Notes under the pieces: generated by a model
Database searches by the model: none
What the model was told of the DNA's origin: nothing
The model's input: only the letters and a program-made list of their open reading frames with translations
NCBI GenBank assembly: GCA_943788835.1
Contig: CALSRU010000006.1
Coordinates: forward strand, 1-50,102
Direction of reading: 5' to 3'
Source of the DNA: an uncultured Pseudomonadales bacterium
Lineage (GTDB): Bacteria > Pseudomonadota > Gammaproteobacteria > Pseudomonadales > UBA7434
Length of the DNA: 50,102 nt
Shown: positions 47,776 to 50,102 of the stretch, in pieces
How positions within the stretch are numbered: position 1 is the first letter of the stretch
Layout of the letters: each line of letters starts with the position of its first letter
Translations under genes and position numbers: made by a program

Positions 47776-48387
47776 CTAGTAATCAACGCCCTTGCGTGCA
47801 GTAATACCTTGAGCATAAGCATGTTTGACATCTTTTACTTCGGATACCGTATCAACCACGTCTTTGAGGCGCGCACCGCCCCCTCGACCTGTAACCACAA
47901 CACTTTGATTGGCCGGCCTATTTTTTATTGACGCTATGACCTCATCTTCAGCCAGATAGTCGTAAGCCAGCATATAAGTTAACTCGTCAAGCACGACCAG
48001 ATGATAGCTATCGTCTTCTAGCATTGGCTTAGCAATCGCCCAGGTTTCTTTTGCGGCTGCCATATCGGCGCTACGATCCTGCGTATCCCAAGTAAAGCCG
48101 GTACCCATTTGATAAAAAGTCACCTCAGGGCACTTATCGCGTATATAGAGCTCTTCGCCCGAGAGTTGTTCGCCTTTGATAAATTGTACGACACCGACTT
48201 TATAGCCATAACCTAGCGCTCGCATGACCATGCCAAAGGCTGAACTGGTTTTGCCCTTGCCGTCGCCGGTCAGTAAGATGCCAACACCTCGCTCAGTACT
48301 CGCCGCTGCAATGCCAGCATCAACCTGCTCTTTTTGCTTCTGCATGGCTTTTTTGTGTTTTGCATCGCGCTTTACATCATCAGACAT
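47776..48387 (-). CDS. cobO: Cob(I)alamin adenosyltransferase (CobO/BtuR/CobA type)
   Basis: Transfers the adenosyl group of ATP to cob(I)alamin, making adenosylcobalamin. The 203 residues have an unusual P-loop GDGKGKTSSAFG (41-52), VVQFIKGE, a Walker B-like VVLDELTYML and the C-terminal VVVTGRGG and KGVDY, all typical. The ATG at 48387 follows GGAA by ten bases. It is the first gene of an operon continuing into btuC, btuD, btuF and srkA, so imported B12 would be adenosylated. Confidence 0.96.
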   Translation of the reverse strand: MSDDVKRDAKHKKAMQKQKEQVDAGIAAASTERGVGILLTGDGKGKTSSAFGMVMRALGYGYKVGVVQFIKGEQLSGEELYIRDKCPEVTFYQMGTGFTWDTQDRSADMAAAKETWAIAKPMLEDDSYHLVVLDELTYMLAYDYLAEDEVIASIKNRPANQSVVVTGRGGGARLKDVVDTVSEVKDVKHAYAQGITARKGVDY

Positions 48388-48408
48388 AGCATGGGTTCCA
48401 AAAGGGTA

Positions 48409-48423
48409 GAATAATCATTATCA
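48409..48423. promoter_or_regulatory. Fur-box-like sequence before cobO
   Basis: GAATAATCATTATCA matches 13 of 15 bases of the 7-1-7 Fur consensus TGATAATNATTATCA. On the minus strand it reads TGATAATGATTATTC and contains a -10-like GATAAT. It lies 22 bp upstream of the cobO start and about 290 bp from the plus-strand gene. Iron control of cobalamin import is therefore suggested but unproven. Confidence 0.5.
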
Positions 48424-48447
48424 AAATTAAGGCTTTTATTTCATGGC

Positions 48448-48474
48448 TCTTACTTGCTGGTTCTTACTTGCTGG
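48448..48474. repeat. Two 13-bp direct repeats before cobO
   Basis: TCTTACTTGCTGG occurs at 48448-48460 and 48462-48474, a 14-bp period. It lies 25 bp from the Fur-like box. No protein recognising this sequence is known to me. Confidence 0.7.
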
Positions 48475-48710
48475 ATATCATTTAATGGCTATCGTTTGAC
48501 AGCCATTACTGATTGGCTCATGGGTAAAGTCGGAGCCCGCTTACCGATGGAAGCAACAGCCAAAGCACAGCAGCGCCGCCGTTTTTTACTTCATCACCGA
48601 GCCGATCAAGCATATCATAGGGTGCGCTGCTGACCTAAATCGGCTCTTCGGTCAATATGAAAAAACCGTTTGATCTTGACCCTCACTTCAATCGATAGCT
48701 ACTTTCCCTC

Positions 48711-50102
48711 ATGTCATTACTTTTCAACATTGATCAATTCACCTGCTACCGCCATGCCGGCGCGCATATTGCCCAGAGCGACTTACAGCCACTACTTTAT
48801 ATTCCAACATGGCCAATTCACAGCGGCCAGCATTGGGGCGTGATTGGCGGCAAAGAAGAGCAGCGCTCTGCACTGCTTGATTTATTGCACGAAAAAAATT
48901 CGCTGTTAAAAAACCCAATGAGAGTGAGTGAAATATCACTAGCAGAGCAACAGCGACGTATAAGCAGTGAGCTTATCAAAAGTAAAACTGGGGTCGCTGA
49001 CGAAATTTTTGCCGGCACTCCGGTCCATCAAATCCTGACCGATGCGATTCAATCAAGCGATTCAATGAATAAGAACTCTGCACAACCTACCAGCACAAGC
49101 AGCCCGCTACTTGAACAGCTGATCGATACGCTCAACTTCTCCAACTGCCTGCACAAACATTTTCGCGAACTATCATCAGGAGAAACGCGCCGACTGCTTA
49201 TTATTGTTGGGTTGATCAGAGCGCCAGAGCTGTTATTACTACACGATCCGTTGGAGGGACTAGACAGCTTCACTCGGCCTATTGCGGGCGAACTGATCAA
49301 CCAAGCATTACAAAGCCCAAACAAGCCCATGAAAACCGCCAGTCACTTGAACAGCTGGGCTCCAGCCACGATTCGATGCAGTATTTTTGCAGCGAGTCGA
49401 GCCGAGCAATTACCTTCTCACACCACTCATTTAGCTTATATCGATCAGCAAACCCTGCACTTGATCAATCTAAGCCCCTCACATTCTCTACCTCAGGCGT
49501 TAAGCGCACTAGCCTCACGCCTTACCCATGGCGCGCCCATTGACATCCCGGAATTGCCACAAGATCACCCTTTTCATCAGCACAAACAGCTCAAAGCCGA
49601 TCAACCTCTCGTGAGTATGCGTAACGTCACCGTGAGTTATGCCGGAGAATCTAAACCCGTATTCAAAGATCTCAACTGGGCTGTACAGCCCGGCCAACAC
49701 TGGCGTATCAGCGGCGCCAACGGCAGCGGCAAAACCACCTTACTCAAATTAATTACCGGCGATCATCCGCAGGTCTATAACAATGCTATTGAAGTATGTG
49801 GCTTTCGGCGTGGCAGTGGAGAGAGTATTTGGGAGGTTAAGCGACATATCGGTTACATGAGCAGCGAAATGCTTTGGTCTTATCGCGGCTCAGGTCAACT
49901 TGCTGGAAAAACGCTTAGCGTAGTGATGTCAGGCCTCTACGATAGTATAGGCCTGTACGCCGCGCCCAATGCGGCCGACAAAAAAGCCGCTAGCCAGTGG
50001 CTCGACTTGTTTGAAATAAGTGATTTAGCGAGTCGGCGCTTTCAAACGCTGGGGCTTGCCGAACAGCGTCTAGCATTAATCGCCCGCGCGATGATCAAGC
50101 GG
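48711..50102 (+). CDS. modF: ModF-like twin ABC ATPase (PhrA family), 3' end cut by window edge
   Basis: A protein with two ABC ATPase domains in tandem and no membrane part; 464 codons are in the window and some 25-40 residues may be missing. It aligns with E. coli ModF, for example GDHPQVYNNAIEVCGFRRGS, ESIWEVKRHIGYMSS and EQRLALIARAMIK. NBD1 keeps the signature LSSGE (154-158) but has lost Walker A (43-50) and has HD instead of DE in Walker B (178-179). NBD2 has intact Walker A GANGSGKTT (335-343) but a degraded signature (LGLAEQ, 447-452). Function in E. coli is unclear, historically linked to molybdate transport and photorepair. No modABC is nearby. Confidence 0.9.
   Translation, partial: MSLLFNIDQFTCYRHAGAHIAQSDLQPLLYIPTWPIHSGQHWGVIGGKEEQRSALLDLLHEKNSLLKNPMRVSEISLAEQQRRISSELIKSKTGVADEIFAGTPVHQILTDAIQSSDSMNKNSAQPTSTSSPLLEQLIDTLNFSNCLHKHFRELSSGETRRLLIIVGLIRAPELLLLHDPLEGLDSFTRPIAGELINQALQSPNKPMKTASHLNSWAPATIRCSIFAASRAEQLPSHTTHLAYIDQQTLHLINLSPSHSLPQALSALASRLTHGAPIDIPELPQDHPFHQHKQLKADQPLVSMRNVTVSYAGESKPVFKDLNWAVQPGQHWRISGANGSGKTTLLKLITGDHPQVYNNAIEVCGFRRGSGESIWEVKRHIGYMSSEMLWSYRGSGQLAGKTLSVVMSGLYDSIGLYAAPNAADKKAASQWLDLFEISDLASRRFQTLGLAEQRLALIARAMIKR

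Larger units (their letters stand above)
48388..48710. other. Divergent intergenic region, cobO / ModF-like gene
   Basis: 323 bp with the Fur-like box and two 13-bp direct repeats of TCTTACTTGCTGG (48448-48460 and 48462-48474). I searched both strands by eye for the B12-box GCCACTG and associated riboswitch core and did not find them. Confidence 0.6.

Noticed and set aside
48388-48710. Possible cobalamin riboswitch before cobO
   Set aside because: The B12-box and conserved core were not found on either strand by eye; only a covariance search could exclude a divergent one.

Overview
The window looks like ordinary chromosome from a gammaproteobacterium. Evidence includes guaB divergent from xseA with guaA downstream of guaB, convergence of lptG/lptF with an RDD gene, and the presence of miaE, trhO, bolA, fabV, cinA, sbcB and srkA. 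Moderate GC and the combination of FabV, MiaE and an imuA-imuB-dnaE2 cassette suggest a free-living, possibly marine, lineage near Cellvibrionales/Pseudomonadales; this placement is inference. I saw no rRNA, tRNA, CRISPR array, insertion sequence or prophage. About 40 genes are supported.

Layout. 1-3145: guaB and guaA (purine synthesis, minus strand), separated by a perfect 14-bp inverted repeat. 3407-4804: xseA. 4895-10370: a signalling island, made of a Crp-like regulator facing a three-gene operon (receiver plus class III nucleotide cyclase, stand-alone receiver, membrane histidine kinase with a degenerate C-terminal half). 10473-12943: GIY-YIG protein, MBL hydrolase and FabV. 13186-15196: MiaE and a GT2-like protein. 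15229-18434: TrhO, BolA, an uncharacterised protein and an orphan OmpR-type regulator. 18755-21533: RDD protein and LptG/LptF. 21820-21976: a promoter and an intrinsic terminator with no ORF between them, a candidate small RNA. 22324-24072: a surface lipoprotein with ten 30-bp repeats. 24120-28772: CinA, TetR regulator, DUF3301 protein, YgjP-like metallopeptidase and EEP-family protein. 28780-34266: MltD-like transglycosylase, acyltransferase, exonuclease I and an ABC exporter. 34489-36503: CBS-GGDEF protein and a second acyltransferase. 36749-42840: the SOS mutagenesis cassette imuA-imuB-dnaE2 behind a near-perfect LexA box. 42926-44683: a small basic protein and SrkA. 44684-48387: cobO-btuC-btuD-btuF (cobalamin) with a Fur-like box in front and no recognisable B12 riboswitch. 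48711 to the end: a ModF-like twin ABC ATPase cut by the right edge.

How the genes work together. The 4895-10370 block is consistent with a phosphorelay that controls cyclic-nucleotide synthesis, with a cNMP-binding regulator encoded divergently as a possible reader. The cyclase does not carry the usual adenine-selecting lysine, so its product should not be assumed to be cAMP. The imu cassette is the DNA-damage-inducible mutasome. The btu/cobO genes import cobalamin and adenosylate it. LptF/G, two acyltransferases, MltD and the ABC exporter serve the envelope.

The observations I rate highest are the cyclase/Crp/phosphorelay island, the candidate small RNA at 21855-21976, the asymmetric nucleotide sites of the ModF-like protein, the Fur-like box before cobO, and three 18-bp direct repeats upstream of bolA. 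No single wholly new system stands out with certainty.
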